Shown in pieces: positions 6,007 through 12,766 of a stretch of 12,922 bases of DNA. Numbering within the stretch: position 1 is the first letter of the stretch; each line of letters begins with the position of its first letter. This stretch comes from Patescibacteria group bacterium (lineage in GTDB: Bacteria; Patescibacteriota; Minisyncoccia; Phycocordibacterales; Phycocordibacteraceae). The DNA lies in NCBI GenBank assembly GCA_018826405.1, contig JAHJZL010000006.1, positions 1-12,922 on the forward strand, in the 5' to 3' direction. Both the position numbers and the translations under genes were made by a program. Below the pieces are notes generated by a model. It was not told where the DNA came from. It worked only from the letters and a program-made list of their open reading frames with translations, and ran no database searches.

Positions 6007-6936
6007 ATGAGGAGTGACGCACTTTTCTTCTTCGTAGTAATCCTGTTTTTCTTTGTGTTGTGGTACGCCTCTGGCGGCCCCACAAAACCTATTTCTTTTG
6101 CAGGACCTTATATAAGTCCTATTACTGACGTAGACACTGTTCAAGAGGGCTACGGCGATGACTCCTATTCCCCTGCTGGGTCTGGTTCTGTGTGGGCAGA
6201 CATTATGAGCATTCAGGATCGCGTATCGTTTTTGCAGCGCCAGAGTTCTGAGATTAAAAGTTTTGGTGACGCATCTCCAAAGCGAGGACTCGTTAGTGTT
6301 AGCGGGTACGGAGGCGTAGGCGCTGAAGACGAGGACCTTGAGTACGTCTCTATCCGAGCCTCAGGATCTGATCCTGTTTCAATTACTGGTTGGAAAATTG
6401 CCTCAGGTGCTACTCGTGAGGAGGAGCGGATTCCAAACGGAGCACTTATTCCCACATCGGGCCGTGTGAATGATCGCGAACCCATTGTCCTGCAGCCAGG
6501 AGACGAGGCTTTCATCATAAGTGGTGAGTCTCCTATTGGCGTTTCTTTCAGAGAAAACATGTGCACGGGATATTTGGGAGGTCCGCAACGCTTTACTCCT
6601 CCTATCCAAAACAACTGTCCTTCTGCAAGCAGCGAGTTTGAAAGATTCTATACAGGGAACAAATTAAGAGATGATGCCTGCTACACTCTTATGCAGCGCA
6701 CGCCGTCTTGCGAATCTCCAAAGGAGAGCCGCAGTCTAAGCGGGGCTTGTTTCGCACTTATTGATGCTCACCTCACCTACAACGGCTGTGTTGCAACACA
6801 TAGGTACGATGCGAACTTCTCTGGGCGCACTTGGCACATCTATTTGGATCGTGACGAAGAGCTCTGGAAATCTTCACGCGATGCGATTAAACTAATTGAC
6901 GAGAACGGTCTTACGGTAGACCTTGTCACGTATTAA
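6007..6936 (+). CDS. Membrane-anchored lamin-tail-domain surface protein with cysteine-rich insert
   Basis: The 309-residue protein starts with a signal-anchor helix (about residues 5-20, FFFVVILFFFVLWY), then a low-complexity G/S/P/D linker to about 90. Residues 110-175 look like the first strands of an immunoglobulin-like lamin-tail domain (LEYVSIRASG, ITGWKIASG, IPNGALIPTSG, LQPGDEAFIISGESP). The closing strands appear only at the C-terminus: RTWHIYLDRDEELWKSSRD then AIKLIDENGLTVDLVTY (274-309). Between them is an insert of about 95 residues with six cysteines (186, 204, 225, 235, 248, 261), suggesting extracytoplasmic disulfides. In bacteria lamin-tail domains occur on secreted or surface proteins and are thought to act in binding or adhesion. 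It has its own -10 and precedes tRNA-Lys. No catalytic motif is visible. Domain call fairly firm, role inferred. Confidence 0.78.
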   Translation: MRSDALFFFVVILFFFVLWYASGGPTKPISFAGPYISPITDVDTVQEGYGDDSYSPAGSGSVWADIMSIQDRVSFLQRQSSEIKSFGDASPKRGLVSVSGYGGVGAEDEDLEYVSIRASGSDPVSITGWKIASGATREEERIPNGALIPTSGRVNDREPIVLQPGDEAFIISGESPIGVSFRENMCTGYLGGPQRFTPPIQNNCPSASSEFERFYTGNKLRDDACYTLMQRTPSCESPKESRSLSGACFALIDAHLTYNGCVATHRYDANFSGRTWHIYLDRDEELWKSSRDAIKLIDENGLTVDLVTY

Positions 6937-6945
6937 CGGTATAAC
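6917..6945 (+). promoter_or_regulatory. Promoter of tRNA-Lys
   Basis: A -10-like TATAAC (6940-6945) lies eight bases before the tRNA 5' end, with a partial -35 TAGACC (6917-6922) at a 17-base spacer inside the end of the lamin-tail gene. The geometry is identical to the tRNA-Arg promoter. It probably also drives peptide deformylase. Confidence 0.45.
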
Positions 6946-6953
6946 GTCACCAA

Positions 6954-7026
6954 CCGCCTATAGCTCAGTTGGTAGAGCAGCTCCCTTTTAAGGAGACGGT
7001 CCCTGGTTCGAGCCCAGGTAGGCGGA
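6954..7026 (+). tRNA. tRNA-Lys (anticodon UUU)
   Basis: A 73-base cloverleaf is visible. Acceptor CCGCCTA (6954-6960) pairs perfectly with TAGGCGG (7019-7025), discriminator A7026. The D arm is GCTC-AGTTGGTA-GAGC. The anticodon stem has four pairs plus a G-A opposition at its base, with loop CTTTTAA giving TTT at 6987-6989. The T arm is CCTGG-TTCGAGC-CCAGG. CCA is not encoded. Peptide deformylase begins 11 bases downstream. Confidence 0.97.
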
Positions 7027-7036
7027 CTAACTAATA

Positions 7037-7564
7037 ATGATTAGAGAAACTACTCAGGTTGGGAATCCCTGCATCAGAGCAAAAGCTTCTCCAGCACCTG
7101 TTCCCTCTGCCAAATCGAGAAAGATTGTTACAGATCTCACAGACTCAATGCGTCATACGGATCTGGTTGGAATGGCTGCGCCGCAGATAGGTAGCTCCGT
7201 GCGTATCTTTGTTACAGAGGTCAGAAGAACCAAGGTTCGCAAACCAATAGATTTAGATTCTCTTCGTGTTTTCATAAACCCGGAAATTATTCACGTCTCA
7301 AAAAAGCACGCATTGGACTGGGAGGGGTGCGGAAGCGTTGCCTTCTCTGGCTTGTTTGGGAAGGTCCGCAGACCAGTGTCAGTAACCGTACGCGCGCAGG
7401 ATATAGATGGTGCTTATTTTGAACTACGCGCCTCGGGGCTGCTTGCTCGAATTATTCAGCACGAGATAGATCACTTAAACGGTATTTTGTTTGTAGACCA
7501 CTGTTCTCCAAAAACTTTCATGAGCGCGAACGAGTATAGAAAGATGCGCAACCCAAAAAACTAA
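7037..7564 (+). CDS. def: Peptide deformylase
   Basis: Peptide deformylase removes the N-formyl group from new proteins using a bound metal ion. The 175-residue product has all three family motifs in order: GMAAPQIG at 45-52, EGCGSV at 96-101 with metal ligand C98, and QHEIDHLNGILF at 141-152 with ligands H142 and H146 and catalytic E143. The second motif is EGCGS rather than the textbook EGCLS, a tolerated position. The N-terminal TTQVGNPCIRAKA is also family-like. It follows tRNA-Lys by 11 bases and has no clear promoter of its own, so it is probably expressed from the tRNA transcript and released by tRNA processing. Its stop overlaps the holA stop on the other strand by four bases, with no terminator between. 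Confidence 0.95.
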   Translation: MIRETTQVGNPCIRAKASPAPVPSAKSRKIVTDLTDSMRHTDLVGMAAPQIGSSVRIFVTEVRRTKVRKPIDLDSLRVFINPEIIHVSKKHALDWEGCGSVAFSGLFGKVRRPVSVTVRAQDIDGAYFELRASGLLARIIQHEIDHLNGILFVDHCSPKTFMSANEYRKMRNPKN

Positions 7565-8208
7565 AGCTTCAACGCAAACCGCTCCAAAGACTCTGACAGG
7601 GGCAGGTCCCCAGAGCGCGCACGAGAAACCATTTCAATTAATTGAACTGAAAGCTCTCGCGCCTCTTCTTTCTTCCACGAAGGACTTCCCTTTTGCATAA
7701 GATCTCTCGCCTTCCAGTGCAGAAGTCCGTGCAGCATCTCCGGAGCATCTCCGAGGCGCTCTGCTCTTTTAAGCTCTTGCCACAACACGTCTCCTTTTTT
7801 CGCAGCCAGTGCGTTTACGAGAGATCCATTAAAGCCGCGAGCACGCACAGCAACTGCGTCTTCTTTAAAAACTTTTGTAGCGAGTGCTTCAATCTTCTTT
7901 ACGCGCGCCGCAAGCAACTTCGGTGCAAGAATTGCAACCGGATTATCTGTCTGAGCAAGGGCGTCCAGGAGCCCAAGCACGGTCTCTCCTGTTTCAGAAT
8001 CTGAGAAAGGCTCATCAATAAGAATAAGAGACTTAGAAAAGAAAAGTCCTTGAGCTCCAATAGCGTCATAGAGTGCCGCCTCCGTTATCTCCTTCCCTTG
8101 CAGCCGAATGTACGCTGCGTCTGGAGCTTTAGCACGAGCTGCTGCTGCCCACGCAAATGCTTTTGCTCTAATTTTTCCTACATCTGACCCATGGAATAGA
8201 TAAATCAT
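7561..8208 (-). CDS. holA: DNA polymerase III delta subunit-like clamp-loader protein (short form)
   Basis: The delta subunit opens the beta sliding clamp during clamp loading. The 215-residue protein begins MIYLFHGSDVGKIRAKA, the usual opening of HolA, followed by a weak AAA-like core with LFFSKSLILIDEPFS at 55-69 and LAPKLLAARVKKIEAL at 94-109, and an all-helical C-terminus with LLHGLLHWKARDL-type spacing and RARSGDLPLSESLERFALKL at the end. E. coli delta is about 340 residues, so this is a reduced version, as I recall is common in CPR bacteria. It shares an ATGA overlap with the polA stop, making it the last gene of tsaE-polA-holA. The family is recognisable mainly from the N-terminus and from its place next to polA; sequence divergence leaves some doubt. 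Confidence 0.75.
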   Translation of the reverse strand: MIYLFHGSDVGKIRAKAFAWAAAARAKAPDAAYIRLQGKEITEAALYDAIGAQGLFFSKSLILIDEPFSDSETGETVLGLLDALAQTDNPVAILAPKLLAARVKKIEALATKVFKEDAVAVRARGFNGSLVNALAAKKGDVLWQELKRAERLGDAPEMLHGLLHWKARDLMQKGSPSWKKEEARELSVQLIEMVSRARSGDLPLSESLERFALKL

Positions 8209-10577
8209 AGCGGCTTCATCTCTGCCCAGCTTGAACCCGCCTTAGCTTCTGCAAGAATAGGTACGCCCTTCGTCTGATCAATAGAGAGTGCAGACTCCAT
8301 CACGTCTTCTATCTTCCGCGCGAGCTCCCCAACGCGTTCATTCTTTATTTCAAAAACTAGTTCGTCATGCACCTGGAGCAAGAGATGCGCGTCGTCAGCA
8401 CTTCCCTCCTTCTTCAAAAGCTCGTCTATGCGCACCATGGCAAGCTTTATAACATCTGCCTGCGTGCCTTGGATTGGTGCATTAATTGCCATGCGCTCTG
8501 CTTGGGCGCGCACATAGGGAAGCGAGGATTTCATTTCAGGGAATTGTCTGCGTCTTCCAAAAAGCGTTTCTGTGTATCCGTGCTTGCGTGCGAACCCTTT
8601 AGTGCGCTCCAAATACTCGGCCAGCGTGCTGAATGTTTGGAAATAATCATCATAGAATGTGTGCGCCTCTGCTGCTGTCGTTCCTAGTTGGGTCTTCAGT
8701 GCGTTCACACCCATGCCATACAGAATGCCGAAGTTAATAATCTTCGCTCGTCTGCGCATCTCGTGGTCAACATCTTTAGGCTCAACACTAAACACTGCAG
8801 CTGCAACTTCCTGGTGCACGTCTCTCCCGCTCTTGAAAATGTCGCACAGCTTCTCGTCTCCTGAGAGTATGGCCGCAATACGTAGTTCAACCTGAGAATA
8901 ATCTAGACCGACTAACGTATACCCGTCCTGCGGAATGAATGCTTGGCGGATTGCTCTTCCGCGCTCTGCACGAATAGGAATGTTTTGCAGGTTAGGACTC
9001 TGGCTTGCCATTCGTCCTGTCGTTGTTCCTGCCTGCAGGAACTGTGCGTGCAGCCGTCCGTCTGCGTCCAACAACGGAGGAATTGCTTCAATGTATGTGG
9101 AAAGAAGTTTCTGAAGACCTCTGTACTTCAACACTTCTCCGATAATTGGGTGTAGATCTTTTAGTTTCTCAAGTTCAGACTCTCTTGTTGATCGCTGTCC
9201 TGTTGCCGTCTTTTTCTGTCCTTTTGCCGCGAGTCCCATTTCATCAAACAAAATATCTCCGAGTTGTTTTGGCGAGCTGATATTAAATTCTTTTCCTGCA
9301 GCCTTATATATAGACTGCTCGATACTCTCAAGTTCTGCCCGGTATTCTGCGCGCAGTCCTTCCAGAACTTCTGTATCTACTCGCACTCCGCACTTTTCCA
9401 TGCCGCGCAATACAGGTATAAGCGGGCGCTCTATGGTGTCGTACAGCTCCTTCAGTCTTCCCGTTTCAGAAAGTAACCGTTCTAGTTCTGTGTACGCAGA
9501 ATCAAAATCTCTGCACTTTGTGTACGCAAGCACGTCCTCAACTGATGCATTCGTAAACTCAGAAGACAACAACCACAGCATAATTGCAGCTTCTTCGAGA
9601 CGCTCTTGCGGCACTTCTTCCGCCGGCTCTTCCTCTGTTGCTTCGGCCTCTTCGGGAACTCCAAGTACCGTGCGTGCGCGAGCGCGCAAAGACCTAAACC
9701 CAAGCTCATCAAAAAGCTCCTGCAGTTTTTCTAGCGAAACGGTCTCCTCCCAGTGTTTCTCAGGGAGCGCGAATGCTATGGGTGCGTCGAGACGAATCGT
9801 TGCGAGCATTTTTGAAAACATCGCGTCCTCTTCGTGTTCTTTAAGAAGATTTAGAATACGGGGTTTAATTCCCTCTGCGAGAACGGCTTCTTCGTCTTTC
9901 TTAATTGCTTTATAAAGCTTTTCTATGGTTCCAAACTTCTGCACGAGATCAGTGCCCGTCTTCTCCCCAATTCCTGGCACTCCTACAATATTGTCTGACG
10001 GGTCTCCCCGCAGACCCTTCCAGTCTGGAATAAGCTCTGGAGGAAAACCGTATCGTTCAACAACAGCAGCTTCGTCGTACAAAATAGTGTCATTCAGTCC
10101 TTTCTTAAGTGTGTATACCTGCACCTTCTTCTTATCAATAAGCTGCATGGTGTCCATGTCGCCCGAGGCAATAATAATTTCAACTGAAGAATCGTTCTTA
10201 AGAAGCTCTACAATGGTGCCGAGAATATCATCTGCTTCAAATCCCTCCCGTTCGTAAATAGGAACTGAGAATGCTTCAAAAACTCTGCGTGAAGTGGTGA
10301 GCTGCGCCACGAGCGAATCATCGCTCTTTGTGCGTGTTGCTTTGTACCCTTCGTATGCCTCATGCCTAATGGTTGGCTTTGGAAGGTCGTAGCATCCAAT
10401 TACGTAATCTGGTTTTAGGTCTGCCACAATTTTAAGAAGCATTGCAGACAATCCGTAGAGGGCTCCTGTTGGCGCACCGTCGGGGCCCGTGAAATCAGGG
10501 AGGGCGTGGTACGCACGATGAATAATTGCGTGCGCATCAAGCAATACGAGCCGGGTCTTCTTATTTGTTTTAGGCAT
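8205..10577 (-). CDS. polA: DNA polymerase I with 5'-nuclease domain and degenerate proofreading region
   Basis: DNA polymerase I fills gaps and removes RNA primers. The 790-residue protein has a 5'-3' flap nuclease domain (1-300; LLDAHAIIHRAYHALP at 12-27, FEADDILGTIV at 113-123, IASGDMDTMQLI at 136-147, GLRGDPSDNIVGVPGIGEK at 188-206), an acidic linker (305-328), then only about 50 residues before the polymerase begins near 380. Polymerase motifs are complete: TTTGRMASQSPNLQNIP at 518-534, motif A TLVGLDYSQVELR (D559), the O helix RRRAKIINFGILYG (K612, F616, Y620) and motif C QVHDELVFE (D738). The 3'-5' exonuclease, about 200 residues in E. coli, is essentially gone, so no proofreading is expected. 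Its start overlaps the tsaE stop by eight bases and its stop overlaps holA by four. No frame damage. Confidence 0.98.
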   Translation of the reverse strand: MPKTNKKTRLVLLDAHAIIHRAYHALPDFTGPDGAPTGALYGLSAMLLKIVADLKPDYVIGCYDLPKPTIRHEAYEGYKATRTKSDDSLVAQLTTSRRVFEAFSVPIYEREGFEADDILGTIVELLKNDSSVEIIIASGDMDTMQLIDKKKVQVYTLKKGLNDTILYDEAAVVERYGFPPELIPDWKGLRGDPSDNIVGVPGIGEKTGTDLVQKFGTIEKLYKAIKKDEEAVLAEGIKPRILNLLKEHEEDAMFSKMLATIRLDAPIAFALPEKHWEETVSLEKLQELFDELGFRSLRARARTVLGVPEEAEATEEEPAEEVPQERLEEAAIMLWLLSSEFTNASVEDVLAYTKCRDFDSAYTELERLLSETGRLKELYDTIERPLIPVLRGMEKCGVRVDTEVLEGLRAEYRAELESIEQSIYKAAGKEFNISSPKQLGDILFDEMGLAAKGQKKTATGQRSTRESELEKLKDLHPIIGEVLKYRGLQKLLSTYIEAIPPLLDADGRLHAQFLQAGTTTGRMASQSPNLQNIPIRAERGRAIRQAFIPQDGYTLVGLDYSQVELRIAAILSGDEKLCDIFKSGRDVHQEVAAAVFSVEPKDVDHEMRRRAKIINFGILYGMGVNALKTQLGTTAAEAHTFYDDYFQTFSTLAEYLERTKGFARKHGYTETLFGRRRQFPEMKSSLPYVRAQAERMAINAPIQGTQADVIKLAMVRIDELLKKEGSADDAHLLLQVHDELVFEIKNERVGELARKIEDVMESALSIDQTKGVPILAEAKAGSSWAEMKPL

Positions 10578-11001
10578 AGGACAGTGTTCTTGTTTCGTCT
10601 GGCCCCACAGAAAGCGACAGGGCCACGTCTGCCTTGGGCAGACTTTCTCTTACCCGCTCTGGCCACTCAAGCACAATCAAAACGTCAGGGCGCACATGCA
10701 ATTCGTTAAACCTGATGCTTTGCAGCTCTCCTTCCTTCAGTCTGTATGCATCAATGTGCACGAGTTCTGAGAAAGTCTGGTCTTTCAATGTATATGTTTT
10801 CGCAAGAACAAACGTTGGGCTTGTTACGTGCTCTGTAACACCCAGGGCCTTAGCAAGGCTCTGAGCAAAGGTGGTCTTCCCTGCCCCAAGATCCCCAGAG
10901 AGCGTTACGAGTGTTGCTCCATCAGATTTTGGAGCGAGCGAGCGAGCGAGCACCTGTGCTTCCTCTGCGAGCTCCTCAACCGTAGCTAGTGTGCGCGTCA
11001 T
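10570..11001 (-). CDS. tsaE: tRNA threonylcarbamoyladenosine biosynthesis ATPase TsaE
   Basis: TsaE is the small ATPase that works with TsaB and TsaD to make t6A at position 37 of ANN-reading tRNAs. The 143-residue product has the Walker A loop SGDLGAGKTTFAQSLAKAL at 35-53, the family segment VTSPTFVLAKTY at 59-70, HIDAYRL at 82-88 and the Walker B-like LIVLEWPERV at 108-117. The frame runs upstream to 11070, but MTRTLATVEEL is the natural N-terminus and an extended -10 lies exactly six bases before it, so 11001 is the start of a leaderless mRNA. It is the first gene of tsaE-polA-holA. Codons 17-23 consist of a fivefold GAGC tetranucleotide repeat (read on the plus strand). Other t6A genes are not in the window. 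Confidence 0.95.
   Translation of the reverse strand: MTRTLATVEELAEEAQVLARSLAPKSDGATLVTLSGDLGAGKTTFAQSLAKALGVTEHVTSPTFVLAKTYTLKDQTFSELVHIDAYRLKEGELQSIRFNELHVRPDVLIVLEWPERVRESLPKADVALSLSVGPDETRTLSYA
10932..10951. repeat. (GAGC)5 tetranucleotide repeat inside tsaE
   Basis: Five perfect copies of GAGC (plus-strand reading) lie in the early coding region of tsaE and encode part of V-L-A-R-S-L-A. Gain or loss of one unit would shift the reading frame. The copy number is low, so it may be simple codon coincidence. Confidence 0.8.
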
Positions 11002-11007
11002 GCAGTA

Positions 11008-11016
11008 ATTGTACCA
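11008..11016 (-). promoter_or_regulatory. Extended -10 promoter of tsaE-polA-holA (leaderless)
   Basis: The minus strand reads TGGTACAAT, an extended -10 with a hexamer one base from consensus, then six bases, then ATG. Standard spacing puts the transcript start on the A of the ATG. No -35 match is found at 16-18 bases. This is the clearest leaderless promoter in the window. Confidence 0.62.
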
Positions 11017-11046
11017 AGCAAGATAGAAACACGCTCCAATGCACGC

Positions 11047-11052
11047 TATCAT
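11047..11052 (+). promoter_or_regulatory. -10 box of pilB (leaderless)
   Basis: TATCAT lies exactly six bases before the ATG at 11059, with a partial -35 TAGAAA at 11024-11029 (17-base spacer). It mirrors the divergent tsaE promoter and rules out the upstream GTG at 11053 as the start on such an mRNA. Confidence 0.52.
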
Positions 11053-11058
11053 GTGCGT

Positions 11059-12732
11059 ATGCCTGCACATTTTGATACTGATGCTGAAAATGCAAAGCTC
11101 GCAAGTTTGCGAGAACGCGAAGAGGAGGACTTGGCGAGAGTGCTCTCAGAGAAGTACTCGCTAGACTATACAGACCTTAGTATTGTTGCCGTTAACATGG
11201 ACGCGCTGCGTCTTATTCCTGAAAAAGAGGCGAAAGAGGCTGAGGCAGTTGCCTTCGCAAAGACCGGGAAGCATGTTTCTCTTGCCGTGCGCAATCCAAG
11301 CAACCTCACCCTCGCTCAAATTGAGCACGCGCTTGAAGCACAAGGGTATATTCTTACGCGCTTCTTAGTTTCTCAGAAGAGCCTGGACATTGCGTTTGAA
11401 CGCTACACAGATCTTTCCTTTGCAGCAGAGAGTAAGTCGGGGGTTTTTGATATTCGGGGAGACGAGCTTGCTCGTATGCGTGGAGAAATAACGAGTGTTT
11501 CTATTTTGCGCAAACACCTTGATGCGAACTTAGTTGCTGGAAAGCGAGCACAGGTTTCTCAAGTACTTGAAGACGTGCTTGCCGCTGCCCTCTCCCTTCG
11601 CGCGTCTGACATTCATATTGAACCTGAGGAAGTTGGCGTGCGCCTGCGCCTTCGTCTTGATGGGCAACTTGTTGATGCATATACCTTTGATGCGCACACG
11701 TATCAGCTCATTGCTTCTCGCATTAAATTGCTTTCTGGTCTCAAGATAAATATTAAAGACCGTGCTCAGGACGGGAGGTTTACCGTACCCGTCGGAGACT
11801 CAGAGATTGATATTCGCACCTCCCTTATTCCTGGCGCATACGGAGAATCTTTTGTTATGCGTATTCTTGATGCGTCTAACCTCGGTGTTTCTTTTGAGAA
11901 GCTTGGCCTGCACCCAAAACTCCTTGCCCGTCTCACTGAAGAAATCACTCGTCCAACAGGCATGCTCCTAACAACAGGACCTACAGGCTCCGGAAAGACA
12001 ACTTCTCTCTATGCCTTCTTGCGGCATATCCACACTCCAGAAATTAAGATTGTTACTATCGAAGACCCGGTTGAATATCATCTGCCAGGAATTGTGCAGA
12101 CGCAGACAGACGGCAAGAACTATACGTTTGCCTCAGGGCTTCGTTCTGTGCTCCGCCAGGACCCTGACGTTATTATGGTTGGAGAAATTCGCGACAGCGA
12201 AGTTGCTGATGTTGCTATACAAGCCGCACTTACCGGACACTTTGTTTTCTCAACACTCCACACCAACAATGCTGCCGGCAGCTTCCCCCGCCTCGTTGAT
12301 TTGGGTGTTGATCCAAAGACATTCGCTTCAGCGGTAACGGTTGCCATGGCGCAGCGTCTTGTTCGCACCCTAGACCCACAAGCAAAGAAGCAGGTGCGCG
12401 CCACAGATGAAGAAAAACAAATGATGGAAAGAATTCTTTCAACCGTAACTGATACGTCTCTTCTTCCAGACTCTCTTGATATGGTCTGGGTACCTGATCC
12501 AAAGAGCGAAGAAGAGAATGGGTACAAGGGACGCGTGGGCGTGCACGAAGCGATCTTTATGGATGAGGAGCTGGGAACCTTCCTGCGCGACAATCCGAGC
12601 GAGGGAGACATTGCAAAATCAGTCCGTCGCCAAGGGTACCTCACCATGGCACAAGAAGGAGTTCTAAAAGCCATAGAAGGCTCCTCCTCTCTTGAAGAAG
12701 TCTTCCGAGTTGTAGACCTTCCGAGAGATTAA
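11059..12732 (+). CDS. pilB: PilB / GspE-family type IV pilus extension ATPase without the zinc motif
   Basis: PilB is the cytoplasmic hexameric ATPase that drives pilus assembly. The 557-residue protein has an N-terminal MshEN/T2SSE_N-type domain (about 20-115), then the core ATPase: SDIHIEPEEVGVRLRLRLDG at 183-202, Walker A TTGPTGSGKTTSLYAF at 305-320, Asp box IVTIEDPVEY at 331-340, Walker B VIMVGEIRDSEVAD at 371-384 and His box TGHFVFSTLHTNNAA at 392-406, all intact. AQRLVRTLDP and NGYKGRVGVHE (487-497) flank the place where PilB and GspE normally have a four-cysteine zinc site; no cysteine is present there (LDPQAKK at 438-444, VPDPKSEEENGYKGR at 478-492). The start at 11059 is set by the -10 box. 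It is a single-gene transcript with a strong terminator. pilM and the pilN-like gene lie at the far left of the window. Confidence 0.95.
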   Translation: MPAHFDTDAENAKLASLREREEEDLARVLSEKYSLDYTDLSIVAVNMDALRLIPEKEAKEAEAVAFAKTGKHVSLAVRNPSNLTLAQIEHALEAQGYILTRFLVSQKSLDIAFERYTDLSFAAESKSGVFDIRGDELARMRGEITSVSILRKHLDANLVAGKRAQVSQVLEDVLAAALSLRASDIHIEPEEVGVRLRLRLDGQLVDAYTFDAHTYQLIASRIKLLSGLKINIKDRAQDGRFTVPVGDSEIDIRTSLIPGAYGESFVMRILDASNLGVSFEKLGLHPKLLARLTEEITRPTGMLLTTGPTGSGKTTSLYAFLRHIHTPEIKIVTIEDPVEYHLPGIVQTQTDGKNYTFASGLRSVLRQDPDVIMVGEIRDSEVADVAIQAALTGHFVFSTLHTNNAAGSFPRLVDLGVDPKTFASAVTVAMAQRLVRTLDPQAKKQVRATDEEKQMMERILSTVTDTSLLPDSLDMVWVPDPKSEEENGYKGRVGVHEAIFMDEELGTFLRDNPSEGDIAKSVRRQGYLTMAQEGVLKAIEGSSSLEEVFRVVDLPRD

Positions 12733-12766
12733 CAAAACACCCCGCGATATCGCGGGGTGTTTTGTT
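12731..12766 (+). terminator. Palindromic bidirectional rho-independent terminator after pilB
   Basis: Perfect 18-base arms (12731-12748 and 12749-12766) with GC core ACCCCGCG/CGCGGGGT and flanking A and T runs overlap the last two bases of the pilB stop codon. The palindrome works in both directions, which fits a convergent minus-strand transcript arriving from the right. Confidence 0.92.

Noticed and set aside
6954..7026. G-A opposition at the base of the tRNA-Lys anticodon stem as a sign of a pseudo-tRNA
   Set aside because: All other stems are intact and position 27-43 is often unpaired or weak in functional tRNAs.
9400..9915. Plus-strand 171-codon ORF inside polA
   Set aside because: It is serine-rich shadow coding opposite a fully conserved DNA polymerase I frame, with no own signals.
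12120..12674. Minus-strand 184-codon ORF inside pilB
   Set aside because: It lies wholly opposite conserved ATPase motifs and its translation is S/R/T-rich with no recognisable domain.
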